The notes beneath the pieces are model-generated. The model made no database searches, was not told the DNA's origin, and was given only the letters and a program-made list of their open reading frames with translations. This document shows positions 1 through 8,283 of a stretch of 64,000 nt of DNA, one piece after another. This DNA is from JAWLHU01 sp049324875 (GTDB lineage: Bacteria > Bacillota > Sulfobacillia > Symbiobacteriales > Symbiobacteriaceae). The position numbers were made by a program, and so were the translations under genes. Each line of letters starts with the position of its first letter. Position 1 is the stretch's first letter. The DNA is taken from positions 14,706 through 78,705 of the forward strand of contig JBMONC010000059.1 of NCBI GenBank assembly GCA_049324875.1, given 5' to 3'.

Positions 1-88
1 CGGCGACCATGGCGGTGCTGAGGAGGCTGGCGGCCAGGTAGATGGCGGCCAGCTTCCACTGGAGGCCGAGGAAGCGCTCCTGGTTCAT
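1..88 (-). CDS. N-terminus of a probable sensor histidine kinase (partial, runs off the window)
   Basis: Only about 29 residues are inside the window. They begin with ATG at 88 and show a short charged N-terminus followed by a hydrophobic stretch (WKLAAIYLAASLLSTAMVA), as expected for the first membrane helix of a sensor. The start overlaps the stop of the LiaF-like gene by an ATGA, so the two are probably translationally coupled. LiaF genes are usually followed by liaS (kinase) and liaR (response regulator), so a LiaS-like kinase is the best guess, but no catalytic domain is visible. The identity is context only. Confidence 0.5.
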   Translation of the reverse strand, partial: MNQERFLGLQWKLAAIYLAASLLSTAMVA

Positions 89-846
89 CCAATCACCCTT
101 TGACTCGGAACCGGCAGGCGGACCACCCGCAGCGAGCCGACCCGCAGCTGGGCGTCGATGATCAGCTCGATATCGGATTCGGGCACCAGGATCTCCTTCT
201 GGAGGAAGAGGCCGGCCCCGCTCCGGTGGTCACCCAGTATGTCCAGCTCACCCACGTTGGCCTCCGCCGTCACCCGGACGGTCACGTTGTCGGGGACCTT
301 GACCACCGTCTCGCCCACGAACTGGGTGACGGTGATCCGGTGGATGCCGGGGGTGATGTCGGCGGTGGTCAGGTCCACCTTCAGATCGCCCACCGAGTTG
401 GTCAGGTTCAGGTCCTTGTCCAGCACCCAGTGCTCCCGACCGTAGCGCAGGTCGCCCACCACCTGATGCCGGTCGCCGTTCCAGCCCCGGTGGCGGGAGG
501 AGCCCACCAGCACCCGGACCCCCTTGCCGAAGGCGAGGGCGAAGCCCAGGGCAATCATCAGCAGCGGCCAGCCGGCCTGGGCGATGTCGCTGCCGCTCAG
601 CTGGGGGGTGACCCCGGCGTCGTGGAGGATGGTGAAGAGCCCCATGGATCCCAGCCAGAGGCCCAGGGCCAGGCCGAACCAGCTCGGCCCGCGGCGCTTG
701 GTCAGGCTGTCGTAGGTGATGCCCAGACCGATCAGGGTCAGGACCACCGGCCAGAAGGAGAGGCCGAAGTTAAAGGCCCCGGTGCCCTGCAGGAGAGCCA
801 GCACGCCCAGGGCGATGAAGACCATGCCCCAAAAGATCCGTTTCAT
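85..846 (-). CDS. LiaF-like cell-envelope stress membrane protein
   Basis: A 253-residue protein with four hydrophobic helices in roughly residues 5-108 and a soluble beta-rich C-terminal half (about 140-245), the arrangement of LiaF/YvqF proteins (four-helix N-domain plus LiaF C-terminal domain). In Bacilli LiaF is a membrane inhibitor of the LiaSR two-component system that senses cell-wall antibiotics. The ATGA overlap with the next gene, apparently a sensor kinase, fits that operon. The start at 846 has AAGGGG nine bases upstream. A promoter-like pair (GTGACA, 16 bases, TAGGAT) lies at 897-924. Family assignment is fairly secure; the regulatory role is inferred. Confidence 0.75.
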   Translation of the reverse strand: MKRIFWGMVFIALGVLALLQGTGAFNFGLSFWPVVLTLIGLGITYDSLTKRRGPSWFGLALGLWLGSMGLFTILHDAGVTPQLSGSDIAQAGWPLLMIALGFALAFGKGVRVLVGSSRHRGWNGDRHQVVGDLRYGREHWVLDKDLNLTNSVGDLKVDLTTADITPGIHRITVTQFVGETVVKVPDNVTVRVTAEANVGELDILGDHRSGAGLFLQKEILVPESDIELIIDAQLRVGSLRVVRLPVPSQRVIG

Positions 847-896
847 CGATCATAACCCCTTTCGCATCCGGGTGCCGAGCAACCCTCTCTGGTATG

Positions 897-924
897 ATCC
901 TACCGCGGATGCGAGGCTTGTCAC
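897..924 (-). promoter_or_regulatory. Candidate promoter of the LiaF-like operon
   Basis: On the minus strand GTGACA (919-924, 5/6 to the -35 consensus) and TAGGAT (897-902, 4/6 to the -10) are 16 bases apart, about 50 bases upstream of the LiaF start. By eye only. Confidence 0.4.
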
Positions 925-965
925 AGGTACGGGGGAGTGAACCGGCATCGTCCTTAGGTACGATC

Positions 966-2474
966 TCAGGCGCGGACCCCCCTCTGGGCCTCCCCCTGCG
1001 CCCGGCTGCGCAGGGCCGCCACCGCCGCCGGCACGTCGCCGTGCCAGCTGGTGGGGTGCTGCACCTCCAGATCCGTCTCATTGCCCTTGCCGGTGATCAG
1101 CACGATGTCGCGCGGCCGGGCCATCCGGATCGCCTGATCAATGGCGGCCACCCGGTCCTCCACCAGGTGGATCTCCACCCCGGGCCGCTCCACCCCGGCG
1201 GCGATCTGCCGGGCGATCCCCAGCGCATCCTCGGTCCGGGGGTCCTCCTCGGTCAGCACCAGCACGTCGCAGTAGTTGCCGGCGATCCGGCCCATGTCGG
1301 GCCGCTTGGACTGATCCCGGTGGCCCGCCGAGCCGAAGACCATGATCACCCGGGCCGAGGGCTCCTTGATCTTGACCACGTCCGAGAGCAGCTTCTCGAA
1401 GCCGTCCGGGGTGTGGGCGTAGTCGACCACCACGGCGAACTCCTGCCCCTCATCCACCCGCTCGAAGCGGCCCGGGGCGCCCCTGGCGGTGCGCATGGCG
1501 ACCACGCCCGGCTCCAGGCCGAAGCCCAGGGCGATGCCCGCCGCGATGGCGGCCAGGCCGTTGGCGACGTTGTAGGCGCCGAAGAGGTAGGGCGCCTCCA
1601 CATCCGCCTCGCCCACCGGGGTGACGATCCGGTAGGCGGCGCCGCCGGCGGTCAGCCGCACCGCTTCGGCCCGGACCAGCGCATCGGGGGCGAAGCCGTA
1701 GGTGAGCACCAGCACCCCGGCGGGCACCTCGGCCAGCATCCGCCGACCGTAGGGGTCATCGATGTTGATCACCGCCACGGCGCCCGGCCGGAGCATGCGG
1801 AAGAGCTTGGCCTTGGCGGCGAAGTAGGACTCCATATCCTTGTGGTAGTCCAGGTGCTCGTGGGTCAGGTTGGTGAATACGGCCACATCGAAGCGGCAGT
1901 GGGCCACCCGCTGCTGCTCCAGCGCATGGCTGGTCACCTCCATGGCGACGCCGAAGGCGTGCCGGTCCCGCATGGCCGCCAGCAGCCGGTGAATCGTATG
2001 CGCCTCGGGGGTGGTATACCCGCTCTTCGCCTCCAGCACCTCGTCGCCCAGCACCATGCCGGCGGTGCCGATGACGCCGATGCGGCGGCGGGCCGCCTCG
2101 GCCACCGCCTGGAGCAGGAAGGCGATGGTGGTCTTGCCGTTGGTTCCGGTGATCCCCACCAGCTTCAGCGCCCGGGAGGGCGAGCCGTAGAACCGGTCGG
2201 CGAGGGCGCTGAGCGCCAGGCGGGCGTCGGGCACCAGAACGGCGCCGACCCCGGCGGGGGGCTCAAAGGGGCGCTGCGCAACCACCGCCACGGCGCCCCG
2301 CTCCACCGCCTGCTGGATGAACTGGTGACCATCGACCCGGGCGCCGGGAATGGAGACAAACAGGTCGCCCGGCTTCACCAGGCGGGAGTCGGCGGCGATG
2401 CCGCGCACATCCACCTCGGGTGAGGCCAGTACCTGAGCGCCGTCCAGGGCCGTGATCAACTCGTGCAGCTTCAA
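966..2474 (-). CDS. murE: UDP-N-acetylmuramoyl-L-alanyl-D-glutamate--2,6-diaminopimelate ligase
   Basis: A 502-residue Mur ligase that adds the third peptide residue to the peptidoglycan precursor in the cytoplasm. Visible signatures are the N-terminal UDP-substrate domain (about 22-95), the ATP loop GITGTNGKTT (107-116), the central-domain segment TNLTHEHLDYH and the C-terminal FGSAGHRDQSKRP and ITGKGNE segments. Near residue 408 it has EDPR. The DNPR-type motif with Arg is the mark of meso-diaminopimelate-specific MurE, rather than the lysine enzymes, so the peptidoglycan is probably DAP type. Length is normal. It is transcribed toward liaF with 119 bases between them and stands apart from a dcw cluster. 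Confidence 0.95.
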   Translation of the reverse strand: MKLHELITALDGAQVLASPEVDVRGIAADSRLVKPGDLFVSIPGARVDGHQFIQQAVERGAVAVVAQRPFEPPAGVGAVLVPDARLALSALADRFYGSPSRALKLVGITGTNGKTTIAFLLQAVAEAARRRIGVIGTAGMVLGDEVLEAKSGYTTPEAHTIHRLLAAMRDRHAFGVAMEVTSHALEQQRVAHCRFDVAVFTNLTHEHLDYHKDMESYFAAKAKLFRMLRPGAVAVINIDDPYGRRMLAEVPAGVLVLTYGFAPDALVRAEAVRLTAGGAAYRIVTPVGEADVEAPYLFGAYNVANGLAAIAAGIALGFGLEPGVVAMRTARGAPGRFERVDEGQEFAVVVDYAHTPDGFEKLLSDVVKIKEPSARVIMVFGSAGHRDQSKRPDMGRIAGNYCDVLVLTEEDPRTEDALGIARQIAAGVERPGVEIHLVEDRVAAIDQAIRMARPRDIVLITGKGNETDLEVQHPTSWHGDVPAAVAALRSRAQGEAQRGVRA

Positions 2475-2662
2475 GAGCGCGTCCCTCCATCATCTCGATC
2501 CAAATCGTCCACCCGTACTTCGACGTATGGATCAAACCATCCTGTCATAAACGGTTGCTAGCTCACGAATACCGGGTCTGCCAGCGAGCCGCCTTTTCTG
2601 GATTCTATCCGCAGGGGACATAAGTCATACCAGTGACGGGGAGAAGCCCGTGGAGGAACAGC

Positions 2663-2698
2663 CGGGACCCGACCGCCCTGTCGGCTGGTCGGGTCCCG
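2663..2698 (-). terminator. Terminator-like hairpin after the fix/maoC operon
   Basis: A perfect 12-base stem (CGGGACCCGACC with GGTCGGGTCCCG) lies 28 bases past the maoC stop. The following run on the minus strand has few T residues, so termination strength is uncertain. Confidence 0.6.
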
Positions 2699-2726
2699 CT
2701 TCGTCACCTGTTCAAGATCGAACTGC

Positions 2727-3128
2727 TCACTCCCCGCGAGGCGGCAGAACCAGCGCCTCGCCTTCCAGCACCACCACCCCATCCTGGTTGGTGGCGGTGG
2801 TCCGCATCCGCAGCCGCTTGTTCTCGATGATCTCCACCACCTCCACCTCGGCGGTGACGGTGTCGCCGATCCGGACGGGGGCAGTGAACTTCAGCGTCTG
2901 GCCCAGGTAGATGGTGCCCGGCCCCGGCAGCTTCATCGCCAGGACCGCCGAGATCAGGCCGGCGGAGAGCATCCCGTGGGCGATGCGGCCGCCGAACTTG
3001 GTGTTCTTGGCCCAGACCTCGTTGACGTGGGCGGGGTTCAGGTCGCCGGTGATGCCGGCAAACAGGTAGACATCGGTCTCCGAGATCGTCTTGGCCATAG
3101 AAGCCTTGTCGCCGATCTGAAAGCGCAT
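2727..3128 (-). CDS. MaoC-like (R)-specific enoyl-CoA hydratase
   Basis: A 133-residue single hot-dog-fold protein. The hydratase motif is clear: GITGDLNPAHV, with the catalytic Asp at residue 29 and His at residue 34. Single-domain MaoC/PhaJ-type enzymes hydrate trans-2-enoyl-CoA to the (R)-3-hydroxyacyl-CoA. It is the last gene of the acyl-CoA dehydrogenase-EtfAB-FixCX operon, 19 bases after fixX, so it can act on the enoyl-CoA made by the dehydrogenase. Whether the product feeds beta-oxidation or another route cannot be decided here. A strong hairpin follows. Confidence 0.85.
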   Translation of the reverse strand: MRFQIGDKASMAKTISETDVYLFAGITGDLNPAHVNEVWAKNTKFGGRIAHGMLSAGLISAVLAMKLPGPGTIYLGQTLKFTAPVRIGDTVTAEVEVVEIIENKRLRMRTTATNQDGVVVLEGEALVLPPRGE

Positions 3129-3147
3129 CTGCCTCTCCTCCTGTTGG

Positions 3148-3438
3148 CTAGCCGTAGCGGAACTGGATCCCCATGGTCCCCTGCGGGTACTCCCAGGTCA
3201 GCGCCCCCGGCCTGGGGCAGATCACCCGGCAGGTGCCGCACTCCAGGCAGCCGGCGTGGTCGAACTTGATCAGCCCGTCCACCACGGTGTAGAGCAGGGC
3301 GGGACAGGCCCAGGTGCAAGGCTTGGTCTCACAGGTCCGGCAGATCTCATGATTCACCCGGATGTGGGCGAACTCCTCGTCCACGGCGAACTTGTTCAGC
3401 CCCAGCCGGTCCTCGATCGACATCGCCTTCAGGCTCAT
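3148..3438 (-). CDS. fixX: FixX-type ferredoxin-like protein
   Basis: A 96-residue iron-sulfur protein partnering FixC. Cysteines occur in two groups: CRTCETKPCTWAC and, further on, CLECGTCRVICP, the second typical of a [4Fe-4S] site followed by Pro. The ATG at 3438 overlaps the fixC TGA (ATGA), which is the reason for preferring it to an upstream in-frame ATG. FixX with FixC forms the quinone-reductase half of the Fix/EtfABCX complex, or the equivalent of ETF-quinone oxidoreductase. It is cytoplasmic at the membrane face. Confidence 0.9.
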   Translation of the reverse strand: MSLKAMSIEDRLGLNKFAVDEEFAHIRVNHEICRTCETKPCTWACPALLYTVVDGLIKFDHAGCLECGTCRVICPRPGALTWEYPQGTMGIQFRYG

Positions 3439-4727
3439 AGCGCCCGCATCCCCTTCCATGCGTCCTTGGCGAGTTCCCAGGGCGAGACCTTCCCGCGCAT
3501 CTCGCCCATCACCAGCCGCATCAGGTGCTGCGGCTGGGTAGTGCCCTCCACGGTGAACATCTTCTGAAGGATCGCCTCCAGCAGTTGCGGGTAGGTGGAG
3601 AAGAGGCGCGGGGTTGATTCGATGAAGTGGGGCGCCTGCCGGTAGTGCTGCAGCTCCTTCAGCACAAAGGAGTTCTGGAGCCGCTGCTCGTAGCCGGCCA
3701 GCCCGGCCCGGCTGAAGTCTCCCCGGCCCTTGGCCTCGATCACCGCCTCGGCGGCGTGGATGCCGGAGGCGATGGCGAAGTCCATCCCCCGCACCGAGTA
3801 GCCCAGGTTGAGGACAAAGCCGGCGGCGTCACCGGTGACCAGGATGCCGTCGCCGGTGATCTGGGGCATCATCGCCACCCCGCCCTCGGGCACCAGGTGG
3901 GCCGAGTACTCCACCACCTTGCCCCCGTCGATCAGCGGGGCGATGGCCGGATGCTCCTTCAGCTGCTCCATCAGGTCGGCGGGGCGGACCGGGTTGTTCA
4001 CCATGCCGCCCACGGTCAGCACCAGGCCGAGGGAGATGGAGTCCCTGTTGGTATAGAGGAAGCCGCCGCCGGGCAGCCCCCGGGTGACGGAGCCGACAAA
4101 GAGCTGGGCCGCCCCCTCCCCCGCCGCCACGCCGAACCGGTCCTCGATCACCCGGGCGGGCAGCTCGATGGTGGACTTGACGCCGGTGGCCACGTGCTTC
4201 GGGTCCAGCTCCCGGGTGCGGAGCCCCGCCTTGCGGGGGAGCAGGCAGTTGGCGCCCTCCGCCACGATCGCCACGTGGGCGTACATCTCATCCTCACCGC
4301 AGCGGACGCCCACCACCCGGCCGTTCTCCAGGATCAGCTCATCCACCTTGACGCCGGCGGCCAGCATGGCCCCTTCCGCCTCCGCCTGCTCCGCCAGCCA
4401 GGGGTCAAACCGGGCCCGGAGGACGGTGTAGGAGTTCTGCCCGAACCGGGGTGACTTGATGTCGATGGAGACCGCCGACTCCTCGGTCAGGAAGGTGAGC
4501 AGCTCCCGTGTGACCCGGCGCTCCACCGGCGCCTCCTCCCAGAAGGCGGGGATCAACCTCTCCAGGGCGTGGGTGTAGAGCCGCCCGCCCGTCATGTTCT
4601 TGGCGCCCACCTTGTCGCCCCGCTCGATCAGCACGACCTCCAGGCCGGCCCGGGCCAGGGTGAGGGCAGCGGCGGAACCCGCCGGCCCCGCCCCGACCAC
4701 GATGGCATCCATCCGTTCTTCAGCCAC
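3435..4727 (-). CDS. fixC: FixC electron-transfer flavoprotein:quinone oxidoreductase
   Basis: About 430 residues, an FAD-dependent oxidoreductase of the ETF-QO/FixC family that passes electrons from ETF to the menaquinone pool. The N-terminal dinucleotide motif is VVGAGPAGSAAA, followed by an ERG/DK segment, and near the C-terminus GDAAGFVLNLGYSVRGMD, the second FAD-contact motif. The GTG at 4727 is preferred because AAGGAAGG lies 8 bases upstream, while the GTG three codons earlier is too close to it. The gene starts 15 bases after etfA and overlaps fixX by four bases. Confidence 0.9.
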   Translation of the reverse strand: MAEERMDAIVVGAGPAGSAAALTLARAGLEVVLIERGDKVGAKNMTGGRLYTHALERLIPAFWEEAPVERRVTRELLTFLTEESAVSIDIKSPRFGQNSYTVLRARFDPWLAEQAEAEGAMLAAGVKVDELILENGRVVGVRCGEDEMYAHVAIVAEGANCLLPRKAGLRTRELDPKHVATGVKSTIELPARVIEDRFGVAAGEGAAQLFVGSVTRGLPGGGFLYTNRDSISLGLVLTVGGMVNNPVRPADLMEQLKEHPAIAPLIDGGKVVEYSAHLVPEGGVAMMPQITGDGILVTGDAAGFVLNLGYSVRGMDFAIASGIHAAEAVIEAKGRGDFSRAGLAGYEQRLQNSFVLKELQHYRQAPHFIESTPRLFSTYPQLLEAILQKMFTVEGTTQPQHLMRLVMGEMRGKVSPWELAKDAWKGMRAL

Positions 4728-4742
4728 GCGCTCCACCTTCCT

Positions 4743-5687
4743 TTAGCCCAGCAGCTTCTTCAGCTCCGCCGTCAGGGCGGGCACCACCTGGTAGGCGTCC
4801 CCCACAAGCCCGTAGTCGGCGTACTTGAAGAGCGGGGCGTTCTCATCCTTGTTGATGGCGACCACCAGCCTGGCATCCTTGATCCCAGCCACATGCTGCA
4901 CCTGCCCCGAGGCGGCGATGCCGATGTAGAGCGCCGGCGCAACCTTCCGCCCCGAGATGCCGATGTAGCGGTCTTCCGGCAGCCAGCCCAGGTCCTCCGC
5001 CACCGGCCGGGTGCAGCCCACCGCCCCGTTGAGCAGCGCCGCCAGTTGGTCGATCATCGCCAGGTCCGCCTGGCTGGCCAGCCCGCGCCCCACGCCAACG
5101 ACGGTTTGCGCCTCGGCGATATCGACACCCTCCGCCACCCGGGCCTGCCGGGCCACCACCCGAACCCGCCCGTCGGCCGGCACCGCCACCTCGCGAATCT
5201 CACCGATCCGAGGATCCCGCACCGGCTCCGGGAAGGAGCGCCCCGGCACAGTAGCCATCGCCGGCCGGGAGGTGAGCGCCAGGGTCGAGACCCCGCCGCC
5301 GCCGTAGACCATCCGCTCCACCACCAGCGCCCCACCTTCGAGCCGCAGGCTGGCCGCATCGGTGGCCAACCCCACATCCAGCAGCGCCGCCAACCGGGCC
5401 GCCAGATCCTTCACCCGCAGGGTAGAGCCCAGCAGGATCAGATCCGGCTCCACCTGCCGAGCCAGATCCGCCAGCACCCCCGCCGCCGTCTCCAGCGGCT
5501 GCCCCTCCGGCAGGGAGAGCAGCACCGCCCCATCCGCCCCATAGGCCAGCGCATCCTGCGCCAGCTCCCGCGAATCCACCACCAGGGCCGTCACCGCCCC
5601 CCCCAGGGAGTCAGCCAACCGCCGCCCCTCCCCCACCAGTTCCAGCAGCATAGACCGCTGCTCTGCCAAAACCCAAACGCCAGCCAT
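4743..5687 (-). CDS. etfA: Electron transfer flavoprotein alpha subunit (FixB)
   Basis: A 314-residue ETF large subunit. The C-terminal FAD domain shows VVGVGRGLASQADL, GCTRPVAED, YIGISGRKVAPALYIGIAASGQVQH and the end segment INKDENAPLFKYADYGLVGD, all hallmarks of EtfA. The ATG at 5687 begins the family N-terminus (MAGVWVLAEQ). A 44-codon in-frame extension upstream has no family resemblance and is rejected. Normally etfA follows etfB within a few bases, but here 376 bases of non-coding, repeat-bearing sequence separate them. Function: accepts electrons from the acyl-CoA dehydrogenase and delivers them to FixC. Confidence 0.92.
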   Translation of the reverse strand: MAGVWVLAEQRSMLLELVGEGRRLADSLGGAVTALVVDSRELAQDALAYGADGAVLLSLPEGQPLETAAGVLADLARQVEPDLILLGSTLRVKDLAARLAALLDVGLATDAASLRLEGGALVVERMVYGGGGVSTLALTSRPAMATVPGRSFPEPVRDPRIGEIREVAVPADGRVRVVARQARVAEGVDIAEAQTVVGVGRGLASQADLAMIDQLAALLNGAVGCTRPVAEDLGWLPEDRYIGISGRKVAPALYIGIAASGQVQHVAGIKDARLVVAINKDENAPLFKYADYGLVGDAYQVVPALTAELKKLLG

Positions 5688-5996
5688 ACCAGCACATCCT
5701 TTCGCAAGTAATCCACACATACCACCCCAGGAGCCAGTGCCCAGGTCAGGCCGCCCAGCTGGCAGGGCCAGGAGCCAGGCTGAGCCCGAGGCCCCCGACG
5801 GGGTCCCCCGCCGCGACATGAGCGCCGGAGCCTACGGGCGGTGGGGCTACCAGAGGAGAGCCAGCGACCTGGGGTGCGTAGCCTGGCTCCCCCCGTGGCA
5901 CGGTTTCAGGTCGATGGCGGACCCAAGAACCCCTACCGCCCGTTGGCGACCAGCGTAGGAGCAAGGGGAGACCCCAGAGGGGGCCGTAACCAAAAA
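5688..5996. other. Unassigned intergenic stretch inside the etf operon
   Basis: GC-rich DNA without a convincing reading frame between etfB and etfA. Several inverted segments are visible (for example GAGCCAGGCTGAG near 5772 against GTAGCCTGGCTCC near 5879). I do not recognise a known RNA or element. It ends at a 19-base tandem repeat. Confidence 0.4.
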
Positions 5997-6061
5997 GCCT
6001 GACCCGAGACCGGGGGCCTGACCCGAGACCGGGGGCCTGACCCCCGACCGGGGGCCTGACC
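5997..6061. repeat. 19-base tandem repeat, three full copies plus a partial
   Basis: Units GCCTGACCCGAGACCGGGG begin at 5997 and 6016 (identical) and 6035 (two changes), with a 7-8 base start of a fourth copy at 6054. It lies immediately downstream of the etfB stop. Confidence 0.9.
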
Positions 6062-6063
6062 TA

Positions 6064-7046
6064 CTACCGGACCGCCGCCGCTATGACCTGAGCCAGCTCC
6101 GCCACCGACGAGAGCCTGACCTGCTTCCGATCGCTCTGCGGCGCCCTCAGCCCCCGGCTCTCCACCCGAGGCGCCAGCTGCTCCCCCGTGAGCCCCAGGC
6201 CACTGGCGTCCAGTACCCGGACCTCCTTCTTCGCCGCCCCAATCACCTGCTTCAACCCCGGGATCCGTGGTCTGTTCAGGTCGGGCAGCACCGTCACCAG
6301 CACCGGGAACCCCGCCTCCACCACCTCGATTCCATCCTCCAGCTTCCGCTCCGCCCGGATGCCCGTCTNNNNNNNNNNNNNNNNNNNNNNNNNNNNNNNN
6401 NNNNNNNNNNNNNNNNNNNNNNNNNNNNNNNNNNNNNNNNNNNNNNNNNNNNNNNNNNNNNNNNNNNNATCACCTGCTTCAACCCCGGGATCCGTGGTCT
6501 GTTCAGGTCGGGCAGCACCGTCACCAGCACCGGGAACCCCGCCTCCACCACCTCGATTCCATCCTCCAGCTTCCGCTCCGCCCGGATGCCCGTCTCCGTC
6601 ACCTCGAGCTTGTTGACAAAGCTGACGCACGGGATCCCCAGCAGCGCCGCCAGCCGGGGCCCCACCTGCTGGGCGTAGAGGTCGCCCGACCCCTCCCCGC
6701 AGATGATCAGGTCGAAGGCGCCCGCCGCCCTCACCGCCTCGGCCAGCCCGAGGGCCGTCAGCCGCGAATCGGCCCCCTCGAAGGCCGGGTCGATCGCCAG
6801 CACCGCCCGCTCGGGTCCCCGGGAGAGCGCATCCTTCGCCGAGTTCTTCAGCTCCGGCCCGCCCAGGGAGACGGCGACCACCGAGCCGCCCTTCTGCTCC
6901 TGGATCTGCACCGCCGCCTCGATGGCGTTCCGGTCGTACTCGCTGATCTTCCGGCCCGCCCGCTCGAAGTTCAGGGCGCCGTTGCCCTCCACCCGGATAT
7001 CCGCCTCGTCCAGCACCCACTTATAGCACGTGATGACATTCGGCAT
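6064..7046 (-). CDS. etfB: Electron transfer flavoprotein beta subunit (FixA), split by an artificial assembly gap
   Basis: The small ETF subunit, binding AMP or a second FAD. Between 6242-6368 and 6469-6595 the same 127 bases occur twice, on either side of 100 Ns. Removing one copy and the Ns restores one open frame of 251 residues, the normal length. Family features include the start MPNVITCYKWVLDEADIRV, SEYDRNAIEAAVQ, the adenine-loop DLIICGEGSGD and LPDLNRPRIPGLKQV before the C-terminal recognition-loop region. The YDRNAIE segment differs from the E-x-AVE sequence of mitochondrial-type ETF and resembles bifurcating-type ETFs. It lies 17 bases after the acyl-CoA dehydrogenase. Confidence 0.9.
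6242..6595. other. Assembly gap: 100 Ns flanked by identical 127-base ends
   Basis: Ns fill 6369-6468. Bases 6242-6368 and 6469-6595 are identical over 127 positions. This is what results when two contigs overlapping by one k-mer (k = 127) are scaffolded with a fixed 100-N spacer rather than merged. It is not a biological duplication. Confidence 0.95.
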
Positions 7047-7063
7047 TGAAAATCCCTCCCTGA

Positions 7064-8200
7064 CTACTTCAGCACGTTGGCGGCGATCACCATGCGCTGC
7101 ACCTCGGAGGTGCCCTCGTAGATCTCGGTGATCTTCGCATCCCGCATCAGCCGCTCGGCCACCGTGCCCTTGATATACCCCAGCCCGCCGTGGATCTGGA
7201 CCGCCTTGACCGACTGCTGCATCGCCGTCTCGGCGGCGAAGAGCTTCGCCATGGCTGCCTCCCTGGCGTAGGGCTTCCCCTCATCCTTCAGGGTGGCGGC
7301 GTGGTAGACCAGGTGGCGGGCCGCCTGGACCTGGGTGGCCATGTCGGCGATCATGAACTGGATCGCCTGGTTGGCGGCGATCGGCTTGCCGAACTGCTGC
7401 CGCTCCTTCGCCCACTTGACCGACTCGTCCAGCGCCGCCTGAGCGATCCCCAGCGCCTGCGCAGCGATGCCAATCCGGCCGCCGTCCAGGGTCATCATCG
7501 CCACCTTGAAGCCGTCGCCCTCCCGGCCCAGCATGTGGCTCTTGGGCACCCGGACGTTGTGGAAGAGGATCTCGGTGGTGTGGGCGGCCCGGATGCCCAT
7601 CTTCCGCTCATGCTTGCCCACCGAGACGCCGGCCCAGGCCTTCTCCACCGCAAAGGCGGTGATCCCCTTGGTCCCCTTGGACTTGTCGGTCATGGCGAAG
7701 ACGATGAAGATGTCCGCATGATCGCCGTTGGTGATGAAGACCTTCGCCCCGTTGATGATATAGGCGTCACCATCCTCCACCGCCGTGGTGGTCTGGGCGG
7801 CCGCATCGGTACCCGCCCCGGCCTCGGTCAGGCAGAAGGCGCCCAGGTACTCCCCGGCACAGAGCTTGGGCAGGTACTGCTGCTTCAGCTCCTCGGAGCC
7901 GAAGTGGTAGATCGGCCAGGTGCCCAGGGAGGTGTGGGCGGAGAGGATGACGCCGGTGGAGGCGCAGCTCCGGGAGATCTCCTCCACCGCCAGGGTGTAG
8001 CTCAGGTAGTCAGAGCCGGCACCGCCGTACCGCTCGGGGAAGGGGATGCCCATCAGCCCCAGCTCGGCCATGGCCGCCACCGACTCGGCGGGCCACCTCG
8101 CCTCCTCATCGATCTCCACGGCGATGGGGGCGCAGTACTGCAGGGCGAACTCACGGGCTGTCTTGCGGATCAGTTCCTGCTCTTCGGTAAGGGTGAACAT
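7064..8200 (-). CDS. Acyl-CoA dehydrogenase
   Basis: A 378-residue FAD acyl-CoA dehydrogenase. It has the family signatures CLTEAGAGTDA (flavin/substrate loop), GKVFITNGDHAD-like strand, ERQQFGKPIAANQ, QIHGGLGYIKG and the end MRDAKITEIYEGTSEVQR, whose Glu in YEGT is the catalytic base of short/medium-chain members. The ATG at 8200 gives the usual MFTLTEEQ N-terminus with GAAGGAGG upstream; an in-frame extension to 8269 runs into the leader and is rejected. First gene of the operon that continues with etfB, etfA, fixC, fixX and maoC. Likely substrate is a short or branched acyl-CoA, judged from the neighbouring liv operon. Confidence 0.93.
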   Translation of the reverse strand: MFTLTEEQELIRKTAREFALQYCAPIAVEIDEEARWPAESVAAMAELGLMGIPFPERYGGAGSDYLSYTLAVEEISRSCASTGVILSAHTSLGTWPIYHFGSEELKQQYLPKLCAGEYLGAFCLTEAGAGTDAAAQTTTAVEDGDAYIINGAKVFITNGDHADIFIVFAMTDKSKGTKGITAFAVEKAWAGVSVGKHERKMGIRAAHTTEILFHNVRVPKSHMLGREGDGFKVAMMTLDGGRIGIAAQALGIAQAALDESVKWAKERQQFGKPIAANQAIQFMIADMATQVQAARHLVYHAATLKDEGKPYAREAAMAKLFAAETAMQQSVKAVQIHGGLGYIKGTVAERLMRDAKITEIYEGTSEVQRMVIAANVLK

Positions 8201-8283
8201 CGCGATGACCTCCTTCAGGGTTTGACAGCAGCATCGATCCAGGTCGACACCATTTGTGATCATTTTCACGAGCCTGGTTCGAG

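Noticed and set aside
5688..5819. A 44-codon N-terminal extension of EtfA
   Set aside because: No resemblance to ETF N-termini; the family start is at 5687.
5810..5990. Group II intron remnant in the etf intergenic region
   Set aside because: A GTGCG-like start occurs, but no recognisable domain V and no maturase is present.
6242..6595. Biological tandem duplication inside etfB
   Set aside because: Exact 127-base identity around exactly 100 Ns, repeated at a second locus, is an assembly signature.
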